64,000 nt of DNA from Aliamphritea ceti. GTDB taxonomy: Bacteria > Pseudomonadota > Gammaproteobacteria > Pseudomonadales > Balneatricaceae. This document shows positions 54,417 through 63,335 of the stretch, piece by piece (position 1 is the stretch's first letter; each line of letters opens with the position of its first letter). The stretch is taken from NCBI RefSeq assembly GCF_024347215.1, contig NZ_AP025282.1:3658001-3722000 (forward strand). The letters are read 5' to 3'. The notes under the pieces were generated by a model that saw nothing but the letters and a program-made list of their open reading frames with translations, did not search any database and was not told where the DNA came from. The position numbers and the translations under genes are program-made.

Positions 54417-54585
54417 GGCTGAAGCCGTCCGGTTTGAGTCATTCGTTATTGCTGAGATCGCTTCCGGTAAGCCATAGAATCTGGAGCAGGACGACTCCCG
54501 TCTCTTAAGTGAGCTGATTGAGCTTATGGAGGGTTGGAACAACTACCAAGGTATGACGCTAGCCATGAACGGGGGAAACGGCTGA
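54325..54585 (+). pseudogene. Truncated P2-like integrase, N-terminal fragment 2
   Basis: ATG 54325 opens MSVRKKDSAWIVDVRPQGTH then GKRVIRKFPTKAEAVRFESF and IAEIASGKP, a longer arm-binding domain than copy 1. A TAG stops it at 54475, but the frame continues as an integrase-like segment (DDSRLLSELIELMEGW, NYQGMTL) up to TGA at 54583. The catalytic domain is missing. It appears to be an older and more complete scar of the same element type. Confidence 0.75.
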
Positions 54586-54608
54586 TGATGGATAGGTTCT
54601 GTCAGGTG

Positions 54609-54660
54609 ACTGATAAAGCGATAGGAACGCTGACTAAGCTAGTCAGCGATATTCAGACAA
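54609..54660 (+). repeat. Island hairpin repeat, copy E
   Basis: Partial copy with GATAGGAACGC and a perfect hairpin GCTGACTA-AGC-TAGTCAGC (54629-54647). In the stem an A-T pair replaces the G-C pair of copy C, a compensatory change. Directly follows integrase fragment 2, as copy B follows fragment 1. Confidence 0.75.
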
Positions 54661-54681
54661 AAGATATAAATTGCACCTTTC

Positions 54682-55290
54682 TCAAGGAAACTGCCCTCTG
54701 ACACAATCCCACTGGCCATCTAAGTCAGGATAAAATGTCTTTAATAGCGCACCCAACATGTGATCAAAATTCCCGCCTCTCTGCTTACCCTCAAAGATAA
54801 TTAATCCGTAGTTAGGGTCAAACAACTGAATCGAGTCGCCAGTGTTAAGGAAAGCAATAGCATGGCCTGAGCTAGTTGTAGATGACTGAAAGTGAAGCTG
54901 ATAAAAGCCTTTACCTTGCATCACAAACTCTCTGACTACACCAGAATTACGCGACACACCTGTTTTTTGCACGTTATCATCGCGAATTGAAAAGATTCTC
55001 CAAATCTCTTTGATATAACCGGTGTAATACCCTCCAAGCGCACTCGCAGGTCCGGAAGCTGCCATTGCCAGACCCTGAAAGCCCTTAACCTGGTTTTCAC
55101 CAATCTTTGAATTAATAAACTGCTTGAAAGTAGAAACGTTACCTTTGGATAAGATCCAACAGCAGCATAAAGTCATACAACAACCGGCGCGTAATTCAGG
55201 CTTAAAGCGTGCAATATAATTGCTTTGATCAAACTCCTGGATAGAGCGGCCATGATAGTGCACAGCCCATTGCGACATTATATTTGGCAT
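54682..55290 (-). CDS. YopT-type cysteine protease (peptidase C58 family)
   Basis: 202 residues. The catalytic triad layout of YopT is present: G-x-C-x-x-L-x-x-x-WI at 36-46 (Cys38), SSGHAIAFLN (His143) and IQLFDPNYG (Asp158). YopT-family enzymes cleave host GTPases or, in bacteria, other proteins, often as type III or VI effectors or toxins. No signal peptide is seen and no secretion genes flank it. GGAA lies before the ATG. It is AT-poor compared with its island neighbours, so it may be an earlier resident. Confidence 0.75.
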   Translation of the reverse strand: MPNIMSQWAVHYHGRSIQEFDQSNYIARFKPELRAGCCMTLCCCWILSKGNVSTFKQFINSKIGENQVKGFQGLAMAASGPASALGGYYTGYIKEIWRIFSIRDDNVQKTGVSRNSGVVREFVMQGKGFYQLHFQSSTTSSGHAIAFLNTGDSIQLFDPNYGLIIFEGKQRGGNFDHMLGALLKTFYPDLDGQWDCVRGQFP

Positions 55291-55709
55291 TTACTATTCC
55301 CTTAAAAATTAACACCTTAAAAAATTATTGTATCGATAAATTTCCAAGCCTGCGAATGAATACTGAATAACCCGTTTCTGGTAACCCATACCTGGCCATA
55401 GCCCCTTAGGTATTACCCTGAGCTACGATCTCTTCTTCCCTGAATAGCTCTCCCCTTAATATCGCCCTGAATATTTTTTCCTAAAAAAGCTGGAAGACGC
55501 TGCTCTGCTAGACCCTTTTGAGGAAATTCAAAAATATTAGATGGAAGGTGGAAAGAATCTTCTGAGCGTATCAGCTGGCATCAGAATTTCTTGCTGTATC
55601 TCATCGCCTTATGAAGCACTGATGATTTTTGTGGAAGAAATGTCGAATACATTTCTTCCACTCCACCATTGCTAGTCTTGCCGCAGTTTAAAACCAACAG
55701 AGATTAGCT
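55291..55709. other. Intergenic stretch right of the island
   Basis: About 420 bases with no credible gene. The only structure found is the perfect inverted repeat at 55631-55661; a promoter for the cytochrome c gene must lie in its right part. Confidence 0.5.
55631..55661. repeat. Perfect 13-bp inverted repeat
   Basis: GTGGAAGAAATGT and ACATTTCTTCCAC flank CGAAT. It lies 48 bases before the cytochrome c gene, and no T-run follows on the plus strand, so it is more likely an operator or relic than a terminator. Confidence 0.6.
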
Positions 55710-56066
55710 ATGAAATATGCCCTTGCAGGCCTCAGCGCATTAGGTGTCGCAGGTCTTATCTTCCTTGCCAGCAGTGTTACTTCTGAAATTGCATTCGCTG
55801 CAGATCTGAATAACGGTAAAGCCAAGTTTCAGACTAACTGTATGGTTTGCCACGGCAACAAAGGTTTGGGAGACGGCCCTGCTGCTGCCGGTATGGCGAA
55901 AAAGCCCGCTAACATCAGCAAAAAACTGAATTCCATGTTTCAGACAGATTCTAAACTGACGCAGGATGTTATGGGTGGTAAGACAGGTATGCCAGCGTTT
56001 AAGGGCATTCTGAGCCAGAATGACGTTAGCGATATATTCGCGTATATCCGCAGTATTAACCCTTAA
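55710..56066 (+). CDS. Small periplasmic cytochrome c (class I)
   Basis: 118 residues with a signal peptide cut near IAFA-ADLN. Haem site CMVCHG at 44-49; the likely axial methionine is in TGMPAFKG. Class I mono-haem cytochrome c, an electron carrier in the periplasm. A stem-loop at 56101-56124 follows. Confidence 0.88.
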   Translation: MKYALAGLSALGVAGLIFLASSVTSEIAFAADLNNGKAKFQTNCMVCHGNKGLGDGPAAAGMAKKPANISKKLNSMFQTDSKLTQDVMGGKTGMPAFKGILSQNDVSDIFAYIRSINP

Positions 56067-56100
56067 CTCCCCTTCTTTAAACCTGAAAGCCCCCTCATAA

Positions 56101-56124
56101 ACAGCCACCCTAAGGGATGGCTGT
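56101..56124 (+). terminator. Hairpin after the cytochrome c gene
   Basis: ACAGCCA-N10-TGGCTGT, with extra pairing of CC and GG inside. It has no T-run, so it is a weak terminator candidate. Confidence 0.45.
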
Positions 56125-56341
56125 TAAAGAATGGCTGCTTAAAGAAAGACTGTTTAAAAACGCTTTCAGGTTTACCTTATTCAAGTTTCTCAGGTGTCTG
56201 GTAGTAGCACGACATGGCTTCTGTCCCCCGGCAATAGAGTCTCCGTATTACACAGACACCTGCGAAGCTTTCTTTGCACAAGCTTCTATATACAGCCAGC
56301 TGAACAAACAGCTTTAACAAACAAACTTTGCACAACAACAG

Positions 56342-58099
56342 TTATTGCTGCTGCACGTACACCGGTTGCCCGCCGAAATAGGTTTTCCTAACCTGTGTAT
56401 TACCAATATCCGCCGGGGCTATCGCAAAAACATCCCTGTCCAGCACGATAAAGTCTGCAGCTTTACCGACCGTGATTGAGCCGGCACGGTCTTCTACCCG
56501 CAGCGCTTTAGCGCCATTCATGGTAAACATCACCAGCGCCTGCTCAAGCGTTACTTTCTGATCTGCCCATAGTTGTTCACCGGGGCGTGATCCATCAGGT
56601 GCCTGACGGGTTACAAAGGCTTCAATCCCCGGCCATGGATTCACGCTGGCAACCACCGGCCAGTCTGAACCGGCAGTTGGGGCAGCGCCCGCTTCAATCA
56701 TGCTTCTGGTGGCACAATAACGCCCTGCTCGCTCTTCACCCAGCAAGGCCTTCATGCCGTCAACCAGGCCACTAGGAAACCAAAACATCGGCGAGTAGTT
56801 CGCGACTGCATTTAACTCAGCAAAGCGCGCAACATCATCTGGGTCGACCAGGCAGGCATGGGCTAAATCGTGGCGCAAGCCACTGTTACCGTTTTGTTTG
56901 CGTGTTGCCTCTACGGCATCCAGCATAACTCTAACGGCTCGGTCCCCTACAGTATGCGCCTGCACAGTAACGCCAAGGGCATCCATCCAGATCAGGTCTT
57001 CTGTCAGCTTTTCAGGGGTAACTTCCAGCGCTCCTCTATTATCATTACCGGCAGGCAGATAAGGCTCAATAAAAGCGGCTGTTTGTGTCGGCGGAATACC
57101 ATCAACGGCGATCTTACTGAAACGGGTATTTACTTCAGGGTTATTATTCCCGGCATTGATACGGGCAATAAAAACGGCTTTGTCTTCTTCTGTCGTTACC
57201 TTACCTGCATGCCAGCCAATAGATAACGCCGCGTGTAAATTCAGTTCACCCTGATTATCCAGCGCCAGATAGGTGTCTATTTCAGCATCGCCGGCAAATG
57301 AGTCTTTCACCCCAACAATGCCGTAGCCGTGTAGCGTATCTACCGCTTTGCGCATCGCCATCTGATATTGCGCTGCTGTACGGCCAGGTACTGCACGGCG
57401 AACCAGCATACCCGCACCTTCATGAAAGAAACCTGACATTTGCTGAGTTTGCGGGTCCCGCACGATCAGGTCAGCAAATGCCTGTTCTTCTGCCGGGGTA
57501 ATATTGGCAGCCGTCATCGCCACACTGTTAACCAGTACGTTGTGATTACTGAAATCCCGCAATACCAGAGGATGCCCCTGTGCCGCCTCATCCAGCTTTT
57601 GCAGAAAGTCCGCCGCATTCGCAGTAGCCTGCTGCTGTAAACCTGGCCCCCAGGCACCACCTTCAATCCAGCTTCCTGCAGGCGTTTTAGCTGCGCAGTC
57701 TGCAACGGCTTTTAATAACCCGGGAATGTCGGTGTCGTTAGCAAAGTTACAGGTAAAAAGGGCTTCCTCCCCTCCGGATAAGGCGTGAATATGACTGTCA
57801 TATAATCCGGGGATAATTCGCTGATTCGCCATATCTTCCGTGACAGTACCCGGATGATCGGCAATATATGCCTGCACCTCTTTATTACTGCCAACCAATG
57901 CAAACTTGCCATCTTCTACAACAAAAGCCTCAGCTGAAAGATTCGAGGAATCCGAGGTAAATACCTGTGCATTTACAAATGCTTGCGGAGCAGCCGCCAA
58001 AGAAAAGCTGTAGGCTGACGCGATAGCGCCCACCAGCAAAAGACTGCTTAATTTTTTAGACGCAATGCGCGGTGCGACAAGCCTTAAGTGAGCTGACAT
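56342..58099 (-). CDS. YtcJ-like amidohydrolase family 3 protein, exported
   Basis: 585 residues with an N-terminal hydrophobic signal-like segment (about 18-38). The metal-binding motif DSHIHALSG and the later HDLAHACLVD and AGSDWPV fit YtcJ-type amidohydrolases, a large TIM-barrel group that hydrolyses N-formyl or amide bonds. The substrate is unknown. It is divergent from a LysR regulator, a common arrangement for a regulated catabolic gene. Confidence 0.82.
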   Translation of the reverse strand: MSAHLRLVAPRIASKKLSSLLLVGAIASAYSFSLAAAPQAFVNAQVFTSDSSNLSAEAFVVEDGKFALVGSNKEVQAYIADHPGTVTEDMANQRIIPGLYDSHIHALSGGEEALFTCNFANDTDIPGLLKAVADCAAKTPAGSWIEGGAWGPGLQQQATANAADFLQKLDEAAQGHPLVLRDFSNHNVLVNSVAMTAANITPAEEQAFADLIVRDPQTQQMSGFFHEGAGMLVRRAVPGRTAAQYQMAMRKAVDTLHGYGIVGVKDSFAGDAEIDTYLALDNQGELNLHAALSIGWHAGKVTTEEDKAVFIARINAGNNNPEVNTRFSKIAVDGIPPTQTAAFIEPYLPAGNDNRGALEVTPEKLTEDLIWMDALGVTVQAHTVGDRAVRVMLDAVEATRKQNGNSGLRHDLAHACLVDPDDVARFAELNAVANYSPMFWFPSGLVDGMKALLGEERAGRYCATRSMIEAGAAPTAGSDWPVVASVNPWPGIEAFVTRQAPDGSRPGEQLWADQKVTLEQALVMFTMNGAKALRVEDRAGSITVGKAADFIVLDRDVFAIAPADIGNTQVRKTYFGGQPVYVQQQ

Positions 58100-58194
58100 T
58101 CAATTACCTGCATAATTAATACAAAGAAATATCTCTCACCGATATTACTTGCTCTGTAAATGCACAATAAACCACATTTCTTTCACATCTTTGT

Positions 58195-58207
58195 TGCATA
58201 ATATGCA
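58195..58207. promoter_or_regulatory. TGCATAATATGCA palindrome, candidate LysR operator
   Basis: A perfect 13-base palindrome with an odd centre, 39 bases before the LysR gene and in the divergent promoter region, and including the T-N11-A pattern of LysR boxes. Confidence 0.5.
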
Positions 58208-58245
58208 CGATAAAGACGTATTCTGAAGCACAAAGGAAGTAATAA

Positions 58246-59154
58246 ATGGACCGCATACTGGCTGCTGAAGTGTTTGTTGCCACTGTTGAGCAAGGCAGTA
58301 TTACTGCGGCAGCAACAGCACTGAATATGTCCCGCTCTATGGCATCACGCTACCTTAGTGAAATGGAAAGTTGGGCGGGTAACAGGCTGCTGCACCGTTC
58401 CACACGGAAGATATCGCTAACCAGTACCGGAGAAGATGTGCTCAGTGACTGCCGTCAGTTACTGGCAATTGCCAACAACCTGCCAGACCAGCACACCACG
58501 GAAGATCTGCCACCAAAAGGCAACTTACGTATCAGCTGTTCACAGTTTCTGGCGCAAAGTATTTTACCGACGATTTTGCAGCGTTTTCTGCGGGACTATC
58601 CGCATATCTGTATTGATATTCATATCAGCAATGATGCTGTAAATCTTGTCGAACAGCGGATCGACCTGGCTATCAGAATTACCAATGCTCTGGACCCTAA
58701 TCTTATCGCCCGACCTTTAGGTAAATGTTCTTCGGTGCTCTGTGCAACCAGTAGCTACCTGGAGTCAGCAGGTGTTCCTCAGACCCCTCAGCAACTTATT
58801 GATCATAACTGCCTTACCTACTCATACTTCGGTAACAGCCTTTGGCATTTTCATGATCAGCAAAGCGATAACCAACAAAGCAGTGAAATGACAGTACCGG
58901 TGAGCGGCAATCTAAGCGCAAATGAGTCCATGACCCTGATGGAATCGACTCTGCTAGGTATGGGAATCAGTCATCAACCCAAATTTGTTGCTACGCCTTA
59001 TCTGCAAAGCGGTCAGTTGCAGCAAGTGCTGGTTGATTACACGCTGGAGCAAATGAATATTTCCGGTATTTATCAGTCACGTAAAAATCAGCCGCGACCT
59101 TTACGACTGCTACTTGACCACCTGGTTGAAGAATTTGCCGTGCTTGATCTCTGA
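58246..59154 (+). CDS. LysR-family transcriptional regulator
   Basis: 302 residues. N-terminal winged helix with GSITAAATALNMSRSMASRYLSEMESWAGNRLLHRSTRKISLT and a C-terminal substrate-binding domain. It probably controls the divergent amidohydrolase gene. AAGGAAG lies before the ATG. The effector is unknown. Confidence 0.9.
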   Translation: MDRILAAEVFVATVEQGSITAAATALNMSRSMASRYLSEMESWAGNRLLHRSTRKISLTSTGEDVLSDCRQLLAIANNLPDQHTTEDLPPKGNLRISCSQFLAQSILPTILQRFLRDYPHICIDIHISNDAVNLVEQRIDLAIRITNALDPNLIARPLGKCSSVLCATSSYLESAGVPQTPQQLIDHNCLTYSYFGNSLWHFHDQQSDNQQSSEMTVPVSGNLSANESMTLMESTLLGMGISHQPKFVATPYLQSGQLQQVLVDYTLEQMNISGIYQSRKNQPRPLRLLLDHLVEEFAVLDL

Positions 59155-59534
59155 TGCAACCCATTGACCCTGGTTGCGAGGACTCTGATAGCAAGAATAA
59201 GAACAGGAACAGCCGCTGAAAGTCAGTGCAAAGTATCAAAGACAAGTCTCTGAGATACCGCTGAAAAGATCTGCGAATAAATGCCTGAAATTGAAAATTG
59301 TCTCCGGGCCTTAACCTTTTATTTACCTTTCCAACTGTATAAATGTTTTCCTACATTTCTGTAGCACATAACTGGCGTTTTGCAGCTCTGTATATGAGAC
59401 ATATAAACAAGCCGTATGCGCCAGCAGTAAACTCTCATACCCGTTTACAACAAGCCCTGTCAGCATCTGCTACATGAAGGAGTGCCCCCCCGTATTCCCT
59501 ATCGGTTAAGTTGCTTCAGGGCTTGTTTTTTCTT
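59155..59534. other. Intergenic stretch, no gene
   Basis: 380 bases between convergent genes. It holds CAAGCCCTG (59451-59459) and its complement CAGGGCTTG (59518-59526) followed by a T-run, which could act as a long-loop terminator for the LysR gene. Nothing else recognised. Confidence 0.4.
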
Positions 59535-59978
59535 TTAGAAAAACCAGCCCGTCTTAAATGACACACCAACCACGACAAACAGCACTGAGAAAATCGTCAC
59601 CGGAATAATATGCCACGCCAGTGAACCAAGGTTATCAGCAGACAGTTTAGGAATGACCCGCAGGCGGGCATCCAGCGCAAAACCCAGCGTACACAACAGT
59701 AGAATGACTTTGATGCTTATGACCCGGGAAATCGGGTGAGAGAAATCAAACCACAGTGAAAAGTCAGGCAGTAATCGGAATGCCAGGTGCAATCCCGTTA
59801 ATACTTGAATGATCAGCGCCGGGATACCAACCTTTTCAAACCCGGATTCAAATGCCTGAATATAAGCAACATCAGAATATTTAAGCACCCTTGGCAAAAC
59901 TCCCAATGCCAGCACCAAATGTCCACCTGTCCAGACGGTTGCCGCTAAAACATGAAGCAATAAAAAAATTTCGTACAT
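59535..59978 (-). CDS. CopD-like/DUF membrane protein
   Basis: 147 residues with four membrane helices, with HVLAATVWTGGHLVLALGVLP in the first and conserved histidines in LTGLHLAF. The CopD domain family has a role in copper or haem handling, uncertain for this short version. ATG 59978 has GGGG upstream; a longer start at 59993 is possible. A sequence resembling a Fur box lies about 26 bases upstream, suggesting iron regulation. Confidence 0.7.
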   Translation of the reverse strand: MYEIFLLLHVLAATVWTGGHLVLALGVLPRVLKYSDVAYIQAFESGFEKVGIPALIIQVLTGLHLAFRLLPDFSLWFDFSHPISRVISIKVILLLCTLGFALDARLRVIPKLSADNLGSLAWHIIPVTIFSVLFVVVGVSFKTGWFF

Positions 59979-60003
59979 TGTGCAGCGCCCCATAAAAACA
60001 TAC

Positions 60004-60018
60004 TGAGAATGATTCTTA
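60004..60018. promoter_or_regulatory. Possible Fur box upstream of the CopD-like gene
   Basis: TGAGAAT-G-ATTCTTA is a 7-1-7 inverted repeat close to the Fur consensus TGATAAT-N-ATTATCA (two changes per arm, kept symmetric). It overlaps the expected promoter region of the CopD-like gene. Confidence 0.45.
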
Positions 60019-60423
60019 ACTCTCTACCTTATACTCTCTGCGGGCTGGAGAAGAATTGATATAGCTCAGGTGAATCAGATTGCTGGTAAATTTATGGCAT
60101 TTTTTGCTGCAGCCGCAAACAAAAATGTAAGGGATCACTTCGCTTAAAAAGCTATGTTTTCGTCAAAGTTCTGAACATAGTCCACAGTCAATACCTAACG
60201 CTGTTTATTTTGTTATTTTTTTTGCCATAATTTCTAATATTTATTATTGATATATATAACTATTTGATTTTAATAGATTTATTTTTAGATGGTGCGAATA
60301 TGAACGATTTGTTAAAACCCCTGTAATGACGCGGCCTGAAGCCATCTACCCAAATAATACTCACAGAGTTATCCACAGATTTTGTGAGTAATCTCTTTCT
60401 GCTTTTCTCCTTTGTTCAGGCAT
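60019..60423. other. Intergenic stretch, no gene
   Basis: About 400 bases, AT-rich in 60190-60300. No ORF with a ribosome-binding site and no RNA gene recognised. Confidence 0.5.
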
Positions 60424-60462
60424 AAAAAAAGAGGCCCTCAGATTTCTCCGGGAGCCTCTTAA
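60424..60462 (-). terminator. Rho-independent terminator of glpK
   Basis: On the minus strand AAGAGGC and GCCTCTT form the base of the stem, with inner GC pairs and a T-run of seven after it. It lies 20 bases past the glpK stop. Confidence 0.85.
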
Positions 60463-60482
60463 AGAGCAAAAAAATTACACCT

Positions 60483-61967
60483 TTACTGGCCGCTCTGCAC
60501 TCTTCTTACTGCGTCTTTCCAGCCAGCATAAAAACCGTCACGTCGGGATTTTTCCATACTCGGCTCAAAGCGCTTATCGCAGCGCCACTTCTCTTCAAGC
60601 TGTTCCAGTGATGTAAAAACACCCGCCTGAAGGCCGGCAAGATAAGCCGCACCTAAAGCCGTTGTTTCTATAATCTCAGGCCGGTCAACATTGGCACCGA
60701 GAATATCGGCTAAAAAGTTAAGCACCCAGTTATTAGCCACCATGCCACCATCTACCCGTAAGGTTGTTGGCCGGACTCCATCGCTTTCCATCGCCTTTTG
60801 TAAATCTTTGGTCTGGTAGCACACCGACTGCAAACCGGCAGTAACGATTTCTTTAATGCCAGTATCGCGGGTTAACCCAAAAATCGCGCCGCGGGCATCA
60901 GGGTCCCAGTAAGGTGCGCCCAAACCGGTAAAAGCAGGTACCAGAAATACACCATGATCCAGCGGTGTCTGCTCCGCCAGTGGTTCGGTTTCGCCCGCCC
61001 CCTGAATCAGCTGTAAACCATCACGTAACCACTGCACAGCTGCACCGGCCACAAATATGCTGCCTTCCAGCGCATAGGTAGTCTTGCCATTCAAACGATA
61101 AGCCACGGTTGTGAGTAAGCGGTTTTCAGATTTCAAAGCCTGCTCACCGGTATTCAGCATCAGGAAGCAGCCGGTACCGTAAGTACTCTTTGCCATACCC
61201 GCCTGGAAGCAGGTCTGGCCGAACAGTGCGGCTTGCTGATCGCCCGCTATGCCCAGCACTGGTACTTCAGCCCCGAGTAACTCAGCATCTGCAATGCCGA
61301 AATCAGCAGCAGAATCCATTACCTCAGGTAACATATTGGTTGGAATATCTAACAGCTGTAACAGCTCGCTATCCCATTCCTGAGTGTGAATATTAAAGAT
61401 CATCGTGCGGGAAGCATTGGTCGCATCAGTGCGGTGTACTTTACCGCCCGTCAGCTTCCACAGCAGGTAACTGTCAACGGTACCAAATGCCAACTCCCCT
61501 GCTTCAGCACGGGCACGGGCACCAGGTACCTCTTCCAGAATCCAGCGCAGTTTAGTGGCTGAAAAATACGGATCCAGCAGCAAACCGGTTTTTTCCTGAA
61601 CACTGTCACCATGCCCCTGATCACTCAGTTGGCGACAGTATTCCGCAGTACGGCGGTCTTGCCACACGATTGCGTTGTAAACCGGTTCGCCGGTCTGCTT
61701 ATCCCATACCAGGGTCGTTTCCCGCTGGTTGGTAATGCCTATTGCTACCAGCTCGCTGGCGCTTACAGCCGCGTCTTTCAATACCTGACGCGACGTACGT
61801 AATACGGTGTCCCATAAATCTGCCGGGTTATGCTCGACCCAGCCATCATTCGGAAAATGCTGCGCGAACTCTTCCTGAGCAACCTTATGAACCCGGCCTT
61901 CAGCCGTAAACAGAATCGCTCTGGAACTGGTTGTCCCCTGATCGATTGATAAAATATAGCCTGACAT
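60483..61967 (-). CDS. glpK: Glycerol kinase
   Basis: 494 residues with the FGGY-kinase signatures: SIDQGTTSSRAILF at the N-terminus, AIVWQDRRTAEYC, GYGTGCFL-like STYGTGCFLMLN and the FGGY-type stretch ALGAAYLAGLQAGV near the end. It phosphorylates glycerol to glycerol-3-phosphate. AAGG precedes the ATG. It is divergent from glpR and has a GlpR-like site upstream. Confidence 0.96.
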   Translation of the reverse strand: MSGYILSIDQGTTSSRAILFTAEGRVHKVAQEEFAQHFPNDGWVEHNPADLWDTVLRTSRQVLKDAAVSASELVAIGITNQRETTLVWDKQTGEPVYNAIVWQDRRTAEYCRQLSDQGHGDSVQEKTGLLLDPYFSATKLRWILEEVPGARARAEAGELAFGTVDSYLLWKLTGGKVHRTDATNASRTMIFNIHTQEWDSELLQLLDIPTNMLPEVMDSAADFGIADAELLGAEVPVLGIAGDQQAALFGQTCFQAGMAKSTYGTGCFLMLNTGEQALKSENRLLTTVAYRLNGKTTYALEGSIFVAGAAVQWLRDGLQLIQGAGETEPLAEQTPLDHGVFLVPAFTGLGAPYWDPDARGAIFGLTRDTGIKEIVTAGLQSVCYQTKDLQKAMESDGVRPTTLRVDGGMVANNWVLNFLADILGANVDRPEIIETTALGAAYLAGLQAGVFTSLEQLEEKWRCDKRFEPSMEKSRRDGFYAGWKDAVRRVQSGQ

Positions 61968-62071
61968 AGGAAAGCCTTTCTAATGGACCTGCTGCGGCAA
62001 TAAACAACCGTCAGCAAAAAATAATTGTTCTTTTCGGTATTTCACTATTTAGGCTAAATTAACACAGTGAT

Positions 62072-62085
62072 TTTCGAATATGAAC
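62072..62085. promoter_or_regulatory. Candidate GlpR operator between glpK and glpR
   Basis: TTTCGAATATGAAC fits GTTCG-N4-CGAAC with two substitutions, one per arm. A looser site, GTTCTTTTCGGTA, lies at about 62028. The position between divergent glpK and glpR suits control of both. Confidence 0.45.
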
Positions 62086-62249
62086 TTTAACCGCATTTAC
62101 CGGTGAAAATAATGACGCAATTTGCCCCGTATGCGATAATTTTCAACCGTTCGGCCCCATCAGTTTCAGATGAGGAATACACCGGCAAACATTCCCCCAA
62201 GATGGGTAATTAACCGGTACGAGACGTAACCGATAAACAGGGTCAGCCA

Positions 62250-63008
62250 ATGAATCAAAGCCAGCGCCATGCGGAAATTCTTAAACTTGTGCAACACAAA
62301 GGCTTTGTCAGTATTGATGAGCTGGTGACACATTTTCAGGTCACTCCGCAGACCATTCGCCGCGACCTGAACCAACTGGCTGATGAGAAAAAATTGCTTC
62401 GTCATCACGGCGGTGCCGGCGGCGAATCCAGCACAGTGAATGTTTCTTACCAGTCGCGTAAGATCATGAATCTGGAAGCAAAAGAACGTATTGCCCGGGA
62501 ACTGGTAAAACTGATCCCAGACGGCGCGTCTCTGTTTATCAACATTGGTACAACCACTGAAACCATTGCCCGCGCTTTACTTAACCACCGGGACCTTAAG
62601 GTTGTTACTAATAACATCCATGTAGCAACAATTCTGGCCACTAAAGAAGACTTTACTGTCATTATTGCTGCCGGCGAAGTACGCCACCGCGACGGCGGTA
62701 TCGTGGGTGAAGCCACCAGCGACTTTATCAGCCAGTTCCATATGGATTTTTGTATCATTGGTATCAGTGGTATTAGCCCGGACGGCTCATTACTGGACTT
62801 TGACTACCGTGAAGTACGGGTTGCCCAGGCAATGATTGAGCATTCCCGCAGTGTCATTCTGGCGGTCGATAATTCTAAATTTGGCCGCAGCGCTATGGTA
62901 AAACAAGGTTCGATTACCCAGGTAGATCACCTCTACACTGACATGCAGCCACCACAGGCGATCAGCGAAATTCTCGACGAGCACGAAATTCATTTACAGA
63001 TTGCCTGA
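62250..63008 (+). CDS. glpR: DeoR-family glycerol-3-phosphate regulon repressor
   Basis: 252 residues. N-terminal DeoR helix-turn-helix (RHAEILKLVQHKGFVSIDELV, with FQVTPQTIRRDLNQL) and a C-terminal sugar-phosphate-binding domain (DGASLFINIGTTTETIARAL). It lies between glpK and glpD, and GTTCG-N4-CGAAC operators are found in both flanking gaps. By analogy with E. coli it represses in the absence of glycerol-3-phosphate. Confidence 0.93.
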   Translation: MNQSQRHAEILKLVQHKGFVSIDELVTHFQVTPQTIRRDLNQLADEKKLLRHHGGAGGESSTVNVSYQSRKIMNLEAKERIARELVKLIPDGASLFINIGTTTETIARALLNHRDLKVVTNNIHVATILATKEDFTVIIAAGEVRHRDGGIVGEATSDFISQFHMDFCIIGISGISPDGSLLDFDYREVRVAQAMIEHSRSVILAVDNSKFGRSAMVKQGSITQVDHLYTDMQPPQAISEILDEHEIHLQIA

Positions 63009-63311
63009 CCTTACCGGCCTGACTCTGCCTTCCTTCTGCAGGAAACTGTAAACCTCAGATTTCCCGAGACTAATGCACCTTAACTCTTCTTCTGTAGCTG
63101 TCTGATATTTTTACCATTCAGACAGTTTTAGCGTCCTCCTGAGCCGATTTAAGTACCTTCTGTGACAGTTATGTTACCTAGCTCATCTGCAGGCAGCAGC
63201 GACGCCAGTGCTTAACTGCACTTTTCTTTCCGGATATTCATCCATTACCTGCGTATCTGTACCGTTAAATTTTCATGAAATATTCACTTTTTGTTCTTTT
63301 ATAGTTGATTT

Positions 63312-63327
63312 TGTTCGTTAACGAACA
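63312..63327. promoter_or_regulatory. GlpR operator before glpD
   Basis: TGTTCGTTAACGAACA is a perfect 16-base palindrome of the known GlpR type. It lies about 120 bases before the glpD ATG. Confidence 0.8.
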
Positions 63328-63335
63328 TTATCATT

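Noticed and set aside
50778..54585. Retron associated with the Septu genes
   Set aside because: No reverse transcriptase gene is present, and the repeated segments are better explained as integrase 5' ends.
46171..54660. CRISPR array from the dispersed repeats
   Set aside because: The copies are hundreds to thousands of bases apart and separated by genes, not by spacers.
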